From: CAIWHR01 sp040007035
Lineage (GTDB): Bacteria; Pseudomonadota; Gammaproteobacteria; Burkholderiales; Casimicrobiaceae
Direction of reading: 5' to 3'
Length of the DNA: 29,984 bases
Assembly (NCBI GenBank): GCA_040007035.1
Contig: JBDTVU010000031.1
Coordinates: forward strand, 1-29,984
This document shows positions 8,675 to 16,548 of the stretch, piece after piece. The stretch's first letter is position 1; each line of letters begins with the position of its first letter. A program made the translations under genes and the position numbers. A model generated the notes under the pieces. That model was not told the origin of the DNA. It did not search any database and saw only the letters and a list, made by a program, of their open reading frames with translations.

Positions 8675-9217
8675 ATGGCGCTCAAAGCCACCGTCTTCAA
8701 GGCCGAACTCGACGTCGCGGACACCGACCGCGGCCACTACGGCCACCACGCGCTGACGATCGCGCGCCACCCGTCCGAAACCGACGAGCGGCTGATGGTC
8801 CGCCTGCTCGCGTTCGCGCTCAACGCCGGCGATTCGCTGGCGTTCGGCCGCGGGCTTTCCAGCGACGACGAGCCCGCGTTGTGGCAGCGCGATCTGACCG
8901 GCGTGATCGAGACGTGGATCGATGTCGGCCTGCCGGACGAGAAGCAGATCCGGAAAGCCTGCGGCCGCGCGGGCCGCGTCGTCGTCTACACCTACGGCAG
9001 CGGCGCGGCGCTGTGGTGGCGCCGATCGGCGGACAGCCTCGCCCGCCTCGACCGGCTCGCCGTGGTCGACATCCCGGCCGCGGCCAGCCGGGCGCTGGCC
9101 GAGCTGGCGCAGAGGACGATGACGTTGCACTGCACCATCCAGGACGGCCACGTCTGGATGACCGCCGGCGAACGCACCGTCGAGATCCAGCCGGTCACGC
9201 TGAAGCCTGCCGCATGA
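8675..9217 (+). CDS. yaeQ: YaeQ family protein
   Basis: 180 residues, the usual YaeQ length. The start MALKATVFKAELDVADTDR, the block ERLMVRLLAFALNA, and the region LWQRDLTGVIETWIDVGLPDEKQ followed by a K-A-C-G-R-A segment are characteristic. YaeQ has a PD-(D/E)XK nuclease-like fold; the acidic and lysine residues of such a core (E in IETWIDVG, D in LPDEKQIRKA) are visible. Its cellular role is unsettled: it was once linked to suppression of RfaH loss. It is soluble, with no signal peptide. It ends the rhlE-downstream run; a promoter-like element and 160 bases separate it from ppk2. Confidence 0.92.
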   Translation: MALKATVFKAELDVADTDRGHYGHHALTIARHPSETDERLMVRLLAFALNAGDSLAFGRGLSSDDEPALWQRDLTGVIETWIDVGLPDEKQIRKACGRAGRVVVYTYGSGAALWWRRSADSLARLDRLAVVDIPAAASRALAELAQRTMTLHCTIQDGHVWMTAGERTVEIQPVTLKPAA

Positions 9218-9290
9218 ACCGGCCCTCGGCGCCGACGCGCACCCGGCGACGCTGGACCGAATCCTTGTTCTGCGGCAAATTGCGTTCCCT

Positions 9291-9310
9291 GTCGAGGCGA
9301 TAATCTCGAC
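9291..9310 (+). promoter_or_regulatory. Inverted repeat spanning a GATAAT -10 box upstream of ppk2
   Basis: GTCGAG (9291-9296) and CTCGAC (9305-9310) are perfect inverted arms separated by 8 bases, and the -10-like GATAAT (9299-9304) lies inside. A TTGCGT at 9280-9285 is only 13 bases upstream, too close for a normal -35. A repressor bound to the dyad would cover the promoter; alternatively the arms form a weak hairpin. A T6 run at 9353-9358 in the leader lacks a good preceding stem. Confidence 0.4.
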
Positions 9311-9377
9311 ATCGGAGTCGCCGCCACGGACGGCTTCCGACTGCTTCGCTGCTTTTTTCCTTCGACCGGAACCTGCG

Positions 9378-10484
9378 ATGATCCGAAAACGTCTGTCCCC
9401 CGCCACCCCCGCCGTCAGGACCGCCGGCGCGAAACCACGCCGGCCGCGACCGGCGAAGGCCGGCGACACCGGGCCGATCGGCGAACCGGCCGCGATGGAG
9501 CGCTACGCGGTAACCGAGAACGTCGCAGCGGCCGAGGAAGCGCAGCTCAACGCATTCGAGGACATCCTCGCCGGACGTTCGCCAGCCGATGCCGCGGCGC
9601 TGATGAAGTCGCTGCTGGCCAAGCAGCAGGCGCGGGCACGGAAGGCGCCGCGTTCCCCCGACGACGAGCTCGCCGACGACTGGCGCAGCGGCGCGTACCC
9701 GTACAAGAACCTGATGGCGCGCAAGAGCTACGAGCGGCAGAAGTACCGGCTGCAGGTCGAACTGCTCAAGCTGCAGGCGTGGGTGAAGGAGACCGGGCAG
9801 AAGGTCGTCGTGCTGTTCGAGGGCCGCGACGCCGCCGGCAAGGGCGGCGCGATCAAGCGGTTCATGGAGCACTTGAACCCCCGCGGCGCGCGCGTCGTGG
9901 CACTGGAGAAGCCGACCGAGATGGAGCGCGGCCAGTGGTACTTCCAGCGCTACGTCGAGCACCTGCCGACGGCGGGCGAGATCGTGCTGTTCGACCGCTC
10001 GTGGTACAACCGCGCCGGCGTCGAGCGGGTGATGGGGTTCTGCAACCAGCAGGAATACCTCGAGTTCATGCGCCAGGCGCCGGATTTCGAGCGGATGCTG
10101 GTGCACAACAACACGCATCTGATCAAATTCTGGTTTTCGGTGTCGCGCCCCGAGCAGCGGCGGCGGTTCAAGGAACGCAAGGCGCATCCGCTGAAGCAGT
10201 GGAAGCTGTCGCCGATCGACATGGCGTCGCTCGACAAGTGGGAGGAGTACACGAAGGCGAAGGAGGCGATGTTCTTCTACAGCGACACCGCCGACGCGCC
10301 GTGGACGGTGATCAAGTCCGACTGCAAGAAGCGGGCGCGGCTGAACGGGATGCGCTACCTGCTGCACAAGCTGCCGTACTCGAACAAGGACATCGACCGG
10401 ATCGGCCCGCTCGACGCGCTGATCGTCGGTCGCGCCAACGTCGTCTACGAGCGTGGCGAGCACGTGAGCTCGCCACTGCTCTGA
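9378..10484 (+). CDS. ppk2: Polyphosphate kinase 2 (PPK2, class I)
   Basis: 368 residues. The P-loop kinase core shows Walker A EGRDAAGKGGAIKRF near residue 150, Walker B with lid LFDRSWYNRAGVERVMGFC near 205, the lid arginine-rich stretch SRPEQRRRFKERKAHPLKQW, and the ending KKRARLNGMRYLLHKLPY. One PPK2 domain plus a ~75-residue Ala/Arg-rich, probably disordered N-terminal extension fits class I, which transfers phosphate from polyphosphate to nucleoside diphosphates in the cytoplasm (ADP or GDP to the triphosphate). ATG 9378 gives the full extension; an internal ATG at 9495 would remove about 39 residues and leave the core whole. A 48-residue peptide gene starts 52 bases downstream, so ppk2 may head that cassette's transcript. 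Confidence 0.93.
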   Translation: MIRKRLSPATPAVRTAGAKPRRPRPAKAGDTGPIGEPAAMERYAVTENVAAAEEAQLNAFEDILAGRSPADAAALMKSLLAKQQARARKAPRSPDDELADDWRSGAYPYKNLMARKSYERQKYRLQVELLKLQAWVKETGQKVVVLFEGRDAAGKGGAIKRFMEHLNPRGARVVALEKPTEMERGQWYFQRYVEHLPTAGEIVLFDRSWYNRAGVERVMGFCNQQEYLEFMRQAPDFERMLVHNNTHLIKFWFSVSRPEQRRRFKERKAHPLKQWKLSPIDMASLDKWEEYTKAKEAMFFYSDTADAPWTVIKSDCKKRARLNGMRYLLHKLPYSNKDIDRIGPLDALIVGRANVVYERGEHVSSPLL

Positions 10485-10525
10485 GCCGCTGCCCGGACCC
10501 GCATCCTGTCGCGACCCGCGACCGC

Positions 10526-10531
10526 AAGGAG
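10526..10531 (+). promoter_or_regulatory. Strong ribosome binding site for the 48-residue peptide
   Basis: AAGGAG ends five bases before ATG 10537. It is among the best Shine-Dalgarno matches in the window and is the main reason to accept the short gene that follows. Confidence 0.7.
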
Positions 10532-10536
10532 AAACG

Positions 10537-10683
10537 ATGACCAAACGCAAGGGCGCCACGCCCTATCCGAACCCGAAGGGCCACACCGGGCCGCAGACGC
10601 AGTTCCCGCAGGCGAAGCGACCGCCGCAGGCCGTCGTCCCGCGCGTCGTCGCGCGGACGAAGGCGAGCCCGAAAGGGCGATGA
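10537..10683 (+). CDS. Small basic proline-rich protein (48 residues), function unknown
   Basis: The reading frame starts MTKRKGATPYPNPKGHTG and ends TKASPKGR. Of 48 residues, 11 are Lys/Arg and 9 are Pro; there is no cysteine, hydrophobic helix or signal peptide. Support for it being real: a near-perfect ribosome site (AAGGAG, 5-base spacing) and an ATGA overlap with the next gene (its TGA at 10681-10683 shares bases with ATG 10680), a classic sign of translational coupling. I do not recognise a family. It could be a small nucleic-acid- or ribosome-binding protein, or a substrate/partner of the downstream glycosyltransferase; neither is shown by the sequence. Confidence 0.7.
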   Translation: MTKRKGATPYPNPKGHTGPQTQFPQAKRPPQAVVPRVVARTKASPKGR

Positions 10684-11558
10684 ACGGCCGCATCGCGCTG
10701 CTGCTGCCGACCCGGGGTCGCCCCGAGAGCCTGCGCCGCGCGGTCGAGTCCATCGGCGCGACCGCCGCCCGACCCGACGACGTCGTCGTCGTGATCGGTG
10801 TCGACGACGACGACGGGCAGACGCTCGAGCTCGCCGCGCATTACCTGCCCCGCGTCCCGGTGCTGTGGTCGCGCGGGCCGCGGGAACTGACACTTGGCCG
10901 TCTGTGGAACCGGCTCGCCGCCGAGGACCACGGCGGCGATGTCCTGGCCATGGCCGTCGACGACTACGTGATGGCGACGCCGGGCTGGGACGAGGACTTC
11001 AGGAAGGCCGCCGCCATCATGCCCTCCGGCTTCGGCACGGCCTGGCCCACGGACGGTCTGATGCCCGGTGCCGATTTCTGCACGCTGCCGGTGATCACGC
11101 GCCGGTTGATGGACCGCATGGGCTTCTTCGTGCCGCCGTGGTTTCCCTTCTGGTACCACGACACCTGGCTGGAGGAGATGGGCGCATTCATCGCCTGCCG
11201 GCTGCCCCTCGCCGTGCGCGCCGAGGCGCCCGACGGGCGGGGCCCGACGCAGAACATGCGCGACCTCGTGTTCTGGGCCACGCTGTTCGAGGCGACGCGG
11301 CCGATGCGGATGAACCTCGCGTGGCAGCTGATCGACGAGATGTACGCTGGCCACCAGCAACTGCAGGTCAGCCTCAGGTTCAGCATGCGCGGGGTCGCGA
11401 TGTACTACGCGCAGCGCAACGCACCGCACGTCGACCCACGGCACGCGGCGCTCGTCGAGGAGCGGCAGGGGCGGCAGGGGGAGCCCAGCGAGCGGTATCT
11501 CGCCGCCCGGCGGGAGGCCGGGGCTCTGCTCCGGTCGCTGGAAGTGGAAGCGGCATGA
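10680..11558 (+). CDS. GT-A-like glycosyltransferase family protein
   Basis: 292 residues. The N-terminus RIALLLPTRGRPESLRRAV and the later GDVLAMAVDDYVMATPGWDE are the signature of GT-A (family 2-like) transferases: nucleotide-binding first strand, then an acidic metal site, here Asp94-Asp95. The middle has FPFWYHDTWLEEMG, placed like an acceptor-side acidic motif. There is no signal peptide or membrane helix, so it is cytoplasmic. It overlaps the peptide gene before it and the epimerase gene after it by ATGA, so the three are co-translated. The donor is probably the GDP-sugar made by the epimerase; that is inference. The acceptor is unknown. No polysaccharide polymerase, flippase or other transferase lies nearby. 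Confidence 0.75.
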   Translation: MNGRIALLLPTRGRPESLRRAVESIGATAARPDDVVVVIGVDDDDGQTLELAAHYLPRVPVLWSRGPRELTLGRLWNRLAAEDHGGDVLAMAVDDYVMATPGWDEDFRKAAAIMPSGFGTAWPTDGLMPGADFCTLPVITRRLMDRMGFFVPPWFPFWYHDTWLEEMGAFIACRLPLAVRAEAPDGRGPTQNMRDLVFWATLFEATRPMRMNLAWQLIDEMYAGHQQLQVSLRFSMRGVAMYYAQRNAPHVDPRHAALVEERQGRQGEPSERYLAARREAGALLRSLEVEAA

Positions 11559-12523
11559 CCGTCCTCGTGGCCGGCGCAGGCGGGTTCATCGGCGGATTCC
11601 TCGCCCGCGCGCTGCAGGAGCGCGGGGTTGCAGTGCGGGCCGTCGACAGGAAGCCGCTGGCGGAATGGCACCAGCGCCACCCGGATGCCGATCAACGCGT
11701 GCTCGATCTCGCCGATCCGGCCGCCTGCCGCGAGGCCGTCGCCGGCTGCACCCGGGTGTACAACCTGGCGGCCGACATGGGCGGCATGGGTTTCATCGCG
11801 ACGCACAAGGCGGAGTGCATGCTGTCGGTGCTGATCAACACGCATTTGCTGGTCGCCGCGCGTGACGCCGGCATCGATCGCCACTTTTTCGCGTCGTCGG
11901 CGTGCGTGTATGCGGCGACAAGGCAGGCGCACCCCGACGTGGACGCGCTGGCCGAGGAGGATGCCTACCCGGCCGATCCGGAGGACGGGTACGGCTGGGA
12001 GAAGCTGTTTTCCGAGCGGATGTGCCGGCATTTCCGCGAGGACTACGGGCTGGCGACGCGCGTCGCCCGCTATCACAATGTCTACGGGCCGCACGGCACC
12101 TGGGACGGCGGGCGCGAGAAGGCACCGGCGGCGATCTGCCGCAAGATCGCGCTGGCCAGGGCCGGCGGTCACCGCGAGATCGCGATCTGGGGGGACGGCG
12201 AGCAGACGCGCAGCTTCATGTACATCGACGACTGCATCGAGGGCACGCTGCGCCTGACCGACAGCGCAAACGCGGAGCCGCTCAATGTCGGGTCCGATGA
12301 GCTGGTGTCGATCAATCGCCTCGTCGACATCGTCGAACGGATCGCGGGCATCCGGGTGCGCCGTCGCTACGACCTCGACGCGCCGACCGGCGTGCGCAGC
12401 CGCAACAGCGACAACACGCGCATCCGGGCGCTTCTGGGCTGGGCGCCCGGCGTCAGGCTCGAGGACGGTCTCGAACGAACGTACCGCTGGATCAGCGATC
12501 AGGTCGCCGCAAGCGGCCGCTGA
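11555..12523 (+). CDS. GDP-mannose 3,5-epimerase-like SDR enzyme
   Basis: 322 residues. The extended short-chain dehydrogenase fold is shown by GAGGFIG (residues 7-13) and the catalytic pair YGWEK (Tyr146, Lys150). Several strings are specific to GDP-D-mannose 3',5'-epimerase, well known from plants: NLAADMGGMGFI, SSACVY (with the cysteine that acts as acid/base near residue 116), and HNVYGPHGTWDGGREKAPAA with its lysine near residue 188. Those enzymes convert GDP-D-mannose to GDP-L-galactose and GDP-L-gulose using bound NAD+. The start is fixed by the ATGA overlap with the glycosyltransferase gene. The close motif match makes a 4,6-dehydratase or UDP-sugar epimerase less likely. The gene ends 19 bases from the convergent cysK, with a hairpin between. 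Confidence 0.88.
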   Translation: MTVLVAGAGGFIGGFLARALQERGVAVRAVDRKPLAEWHQRHPDADQRVLDLADPAACREAVAGCTRVYNLAADMGGMGFIATHKAECMLSVLINTHLLVAARDAGIDRHFFASSACVYAATRQAHPDVDALAEEDAYPADPEDGYGWEKLFSERMCRHFREDYGLATRVARYHNVYGPHGTWDGGREKAPAAICRKIALARAGGHREIAIWGDGEQTRSFMYIDDCIEGTLRLTDSANAEPLNVGSDELVSINRLVDIVERIAGIRVRRRYDLDAPTGVRSRNSDNTRIRALLGWAPGVRLEDGLERTYRWISDQVAASGR

Positions 12524-12540
12524 CCGGCCGCGCCGGCCGG
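12524..12540. terminator. Hairpin between convergent epimerase and cysK genes
   Basis: Arms CCGGCC (12524-12529) and GGCCGG (12535-12540) enclose a 5-base loop, starting immediately after the epimerase stop codon and ending 2 bases before the cysK stop. The position suits a bidirectional terminator; there is no T-run in either direction. Confidence 0.45.
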
Positions 12541-12542
12541 CG

Positions 12543-13475
<933 letters not shown>

Positions 13476-13507
13476 GACGGGCTCCGTGACGGGGGAGAAG
13501 GCCGGTC

Positions 13508-13513
13508 AGTATA
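13508..13513 (-). promoter_or_regulatory. -10 box (TATACT) for cysK
   Basis: On the minus strand ACTATACTG lies 33 bases before the cysK ATG. The same ACTATACTG occurs before the Yip1-family gene (29668-29673), which supports it as a promoter element of this genome. A -35 box is not clear. Confidence 0.5.
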
Positions 13514-13550
13514 GTGGCGATCGCCGGGCGTCGTGCGAACCGATCGGCGC

Positions 13551-13604
13551 GGCGATATGCTCCGGGGGAATAATCGGCCACGAGGCTAGTCCCCCATATC
13601 CGCC
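13551..13604 (+). promoter_or_regulatory. Long imperfect stem-loop upstream of the 568-residue protein
   Basis: The left arm GGC-GATAT (13551-13558) plus GGGGGA (13564-13569) pairs with TCCCCC (13590-13595) plus ATATC (13596-13600) and GCC (13602-13604), leaving a 4-5 base bulge on the left and one base on the right. The 20-base loop holds a smaller GCC-ACGA-GGC hairpin and a -10-like AATAAT (about 13569-13574). It lies 45 bases before the ATG at 13650 and between divergent genes. It could be an operator, an RNA leader element or the terminator of antisense transcription; there is no T-run after it. Confidence 0.4.
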
Positions 13605-13649
13605 CGCCACGACCGCGCCAACCCGATTTCACCCGCAGCAGGAAGCCCG

Positions 13650-15356
13650 ATGACCGTCGCCCGCCTCACCCTCGAACATGTCGACGCGCTGCGCGCCGCG
13701 CTGACGCAGTTCGGCGGCAGCACGGCCGCCGCGAAGACCGCCGCGCTCGGCGCCTGCGCCCGCCGTGCGCTCGATGATCCGGAGGTGCTGATCGCGTACC
13801 ACGACGCGCTGCTGTTCGCGCTGGCGTATCCGGAGACCGCCGCGCTGCGCAATTCGGCACGGCGCGAGCTCCGGCGGGTGGCCGGAGCGACGCGGGCACT
13901 CGTCGAATCGGGCCCGGCGCGCGTGCGCTCGCGGCTCGAGAACACCGGACTCGCGTGGTCGGCGCTGACGATCAATTTCGGCTGGGACATCGCGCGCTGG
14001 CTGGTCGAGCGGTTCCCGCGCCACGCAGAACTCGACCAGTTCGGCGTCGACGGCGCGCGGCTCGCGGCGGTGCTGCAGCACGCGCTGCCGCCCGCCGAAT
14101 TCGAGCTCGTCGCCGGCGACGAGCCCGACCCGCTCGCGCTCGTCCTGCGGGCGAGCGCCGGGCATCGCGGCACGAAGCTCGCGTGGCTCGTCCACGCATT
14201 GCGCCGCCTGCCTTGCTCCGAGGCGTTGCGCGAGCACCTGTTCGACGCGCTGCAGCCGTTCCTCACGATCCGGCCGGCCGGCACGATGCTGTCTCGGACG
14301 TTCGTCCGGGGGCTGGCTGCACCGACGTTCTTCCACCGCACCCCGCTCATCCGCACGGTCGACCTGCAGGCGCTGGTGGCAACGCCGCTGGGGCCGGCGC
14401 GACGGCCATCGGCGAGCGAACGCGTGCACATCGTCGACGCCGGACGCGCGATGCTGGCTGCGCTGGGCCGTGAGACCGACGCGGTCGCCGGGTCGTATCC
14501 GGACGGCGTTGCCTGGCACGACCTCGGGCGCGGCGCCGCGCTCGCGCTGTACACGATTCGCCCCGACCACCGTGGCGCGTTCGACTCGCACGTCGGCTTC
14601 CTGCTGTTCAGGAACGGCCTTCCCGTCGGCTACGGCGGCGGCTGGCCGTTCCTCGGCACGTGCAAGATCGGCGTCAACATCTTCGCGCCTTACCGCGGCG
14701 GCGAGTCGGCGTGGCTGTTCGGGCAGGTGCTTCGCGTCTACGCGCAGCGGTTCGCCGTGCAACGCTTCGTCGCCGAGCCGTCGCAGATCGGTCACGCCAA
14801 TCCGGACGGGCTGAAGTCCGGCGCGTACTGGTTTTACTACCGGCTCGGATTCCGCTCGGCGGAGCCGAAGCTCGCGCGGGTGGCCGACGAGGAATTCGCG
14901 CGGATGACCGCCGACCGTCGGTACCGGTCACCGATCGCCACGCTGCGCCGGTTCACCCGTGCCGACCTCGAACTGCCGCTCGCGCAGGGCGACTGGCAGG
15001 GGGGTCGCGGCGGCAGCGTCGACCCGGCCGATCTCAGCCTCGCGGTGTCGGACTGGATCGCGCGCCGACACCGCGGCGATCGCGGCGCCGCGCTGGCAGC
15101 CGCGACCCGCAGCGTTTCGCGCGCGCTCGGCGCAAGCGGCATCGACCGCTGGCCCGACGCCGAGCGCGGGGCGTTCGGCAACCTGTCGCTGCTGTTCGCG
15201 CAGATCCCGGGCCTCGCGCGCTGGCCACACGGCGACCGGCGCCGCGTGGTGCAACTGATGCGCGCGAAAGGCGGCGACGAATTCCGCTACTTCGCGCTGC
15301 TGCAGCGGCATCGGCGGCTGCGTGCGGCGCTGGAGGACATCGCCCGGACGCGCTAG
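13650..15356 (+). CDS. Unassigned 568-residue protein with a GNAT-like central region
   Basis: I do not recognise a named family. Residues ~1-270 are helical and soluble with no export signal. Residues ~290-410 read like an acyltransferase (GNAT) core: strand FLLFRNGLPVGYGGGWPF, then NIFAPYRGGESAWLFGQVLRVY, in the place of the acetyl-CoA pyrophosphate loop and following helix, then SGAYWFYYRLGFRS, matching the 'a..fYeklGFr' ending of GNAT folds. The usual Q/RxxGxG/A loop is replaced by YRGGESA, so cofactor binding is uncertain. The last ~150 residues are helical again. ATG 13650 follows AGGA. Its stop codon overlaps that of the convergent gene in one CTAG. The gene stands alone, with a structured inverted repeat upstream. 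Confidence 0.8.
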   Translation: MTVARLTLEHVDALRAALTQFGGSTAAAKTAALGACARRALDDPEVLIAYHDALLFALAYPETAALRNSARRELRRVAGATRALVESGPARVRSRLENTGLAWSALTINFGWDIARWLVERFPRHAELDQFGVDGARLAAVLQHALPPAEFELVAGDEPDPLALVLRASAGHRGTKLAWLVHALRRLPCSEALREHLFDALQPFLTIRPAGTMLSRTFVRGLAAPTFFHRTPLIRTVDLQALVATPLGPARRPSASERVHIVDAGRAMLAALGRETDAVAGSYPDGVAWHDLGRGAALALYTIRPDHRGAFDSHVGFLLFRNGLPVGYGGGWPFLGTCKIGVNIFAPYRGGESAWLFGQVLRVYAQRFAVQRFVAEPSQIGHANPDGLKSGAYWFYYRLGFRSAEPKLARVADEEFARMTADRRYRSPIATLRRFTRADLELPLAQGDWQGGRGGSVDPADLSLAVSDWIARRHRGDRGAALAAATRSVSRALGASGIDRWPDAERGAFGNLSLLFAQIPGLARWPHGDRRRVVQLMRAKGGDEFRYFALLQRHRRLRAALEDIARTR

Positions 15357-15719
15357 ACGTACCGGCGGCTCATGCAGGCGCGGAAGAACTCCAGTTTGTG
15401 CGCCTTCGGCTCCTCGGGCCGCTCGAAGACACCGCGCGCAGCGCCGAGCAGGAACGACTCGTCGGCCTCGTCCTGGACGAACCAGCGCAACTCCCGCGGG
15501 TACGAGCGGATCGCGTGGAAATCGGCCTCCATCTGGCCGATGAACTCGTCCCTCGCCATCCCGGTGTCGCGCGCGTGCGCCGCGTTGCCGATGAACTCGG
15601 CGCCCTCGGCGCATTCCATCGCCGACGGCGTTCCGGCGACGGCTGCTGCCGGCGGCCAGCAGCAACACCACAAGCCAGGCAGCCGCGGTACGGGCGCACC
15701 TCGTCCCTCGGTGCGTCAT
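15353..15719 (-). pseudogene. Small exported protein, signal peptide and mature part in different frames
   Basis: On the minus strand GGAGAGAG precedes ATG 15719, which opens a textbook signal peptide (MTHRGTRCARTAAAWLVV then LLLAAG). In that frame the mature part is nonsense, but one base further the sequence continues AMECAEGAEFIGNAAHARD..., RELRWFVQDEADESFLLGAA and KLEFFRACMSRRYV to the stop at 15353-15355. Removing one G of the GG at about 15651 joins them with a proper cleavage region (AAAAAVA-G). So there is an apparent one-base insertion, real or from sequencing. Restored length is ~121 residues. The mature part carries two cysteines, possibly a disulfide, and looks like a small periplasmic protein family of betaproteobacteria with unknown role. 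Starting at an internal TTG (15673) would leave a poor leader and is less likely. Confidence 0.6.
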
Positions 15720-15895
15720 GCATCGTCTCTCTCCTCGGCGGTCCGAGGCCGTGCACGCGCGGAACAGTCCAACGCTCGCGCGCCGGCCGCTTGTAATGGC
15801 GGCCATGCTAGCCGCATCGGGCGGGCGCTTCAATCGTGCAGCGCGGCAATGCACGCCGGCAGCCGCGTTGTCGCGCAAATGCAACAGGAATGCGC

Positions 15896-15901
15896 GATAA
15901 T
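15896..15901 (+). promoter_or_regulatory. Possible -10 box (GATAAT) for the SET-domain gene
   Basis: GATAAT occurs 69 bases before ATG 15971, in a 251-base gap between the divergent small exported protein and the SET gene. TTGTCG (15868-15873) lies 22 bases upstream, too far for a standard pair. Nothing else is evident in this gap. Confidence 0.35.
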
Positions 15902-15970
15902 GCGCGCCGTGATCGACCGCCCGCACGGCCTCGCCGCGCAACCCGCCCGTCAACCGTCCTCCTCCGCGCA

Positions 15971-16432
15971 ATGCCTGCCGCCCGCAAAGTCCCCGCCTAC
16001 ATCGTTCGCACCTCCACCATCCACGGCCGTGGCGTGTTCGCCCGGCGCAAGATCCGCAAGGGCAAGACGATCGTCGAGTACCGCGGCGACCGCACGACGT
16101 GGAAGGTCGCCAGCAAGCGCCCCGACTCGGATCCGGACAATCCGTACCACACGTTCATCTTCGAGCTGGACGACGGCACGGTGATCGACGCCGGCGTCGG
16201 CGGCAACGCCGCGCGCTGGATCAACCATTCGTGCGACCCGAACTGCCGGACCTTCGAGGACGGGGACTGCCGCGTGTACATCGAGGCGCGGCGCAAGATC
16301 CGGCGCGACGAGGAGCTGACCTACGACTACCGGCTGTCGATCGACGGCCGGGTGACGAAGAAGGTCCGGGCGGCGCTCGCGTGCCGCTGCGGCGCGAAGA
16401 AGTGCCGCGGCTCCATGTTGCTCAAGCCCTGA
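15971..16432 (+). CDS. SET-domain protein-lysine methyltransferase
   Basis: 153 residues, a stand-alone SET domain. Key motifs: HGRGVFARRKIRKGKTIVEY (S-adenosylmethionine-side start), RWINHSCDPNC (the NHSC pseudoknot motif), EELTYDYR (catalytic tyrosine), and a post-SET zinc segment CRCGAKKCRG. These methylate protein lysines; bacterial targets are mostly unknown, though histone-like and ribosomal proteins have been shown or suggested for other members. ATG 15971 is chosen because the SET fold starts about 12 residues later; upstream in-frame ATGs add only low-complexity sequence. No ribosome site is evident. A stable hairpin follows the stop. Typical of short SET proteins in Proteobacteria and Chlamydiae. 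Confidence 0.9.
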   Translation: MPAARKVPAYIVRTSTIHGRGVFARRKIRKGKTIVEYRGDRTTWKVASKRPDSDPDNPYHTFIFELDDGTVIDAGVGGNAARWINHSCDPNCRTFEDGDCRVYIEARRKIRRDEELTYDYRLSIDGRVTKKVRAALACRCGAKKCRGSMLLKP

Positions 16433-16455
16433 CTTTCTCGGCACCGCAGCAGGCG

Positions 16456-16487
16456 CCGGGCGGCGTTGCCCATCCGGTGCCGCCCGG
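16456..16487 (+). terminator. Hairpin after the SET-domain gene
   Basis: Nine-base perfect arms CCGGGCGGC (16456-16464) and GCCGCCCGG (16479-16487) with a 14-base loop, 24 bases after the SET stop codon and 62 bases before the esterase ATG. No T-run follows. Confidence 0.45.
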
Positions 16488-16548
16488 GCATCATCGGCAG
16501 CGCACCGTGTCCGGCGCGCGCCGGCAACGACGACAAGGAGATGCCGCG

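Noticed and set aside
6874..8724. Minus-strand frame rich in Asp, Gln, Arg, His
   Set aside because: Antisense shadow of two membrane-protein genes.
9214..9303. 29-codon frame overlapping the yaeQ stop by ATGA
   Set aside because: Its sequence is Arg-rich and lacks a ribosome site; it ends inside the ppk2 promoter dyad.
9353..9358. T6 run in the ppk2 leader, possible attenuator
   Set aside because: The only preceding stem is about 5 bases and ends ten bases before the Ts, not a working intrinsic terminator.
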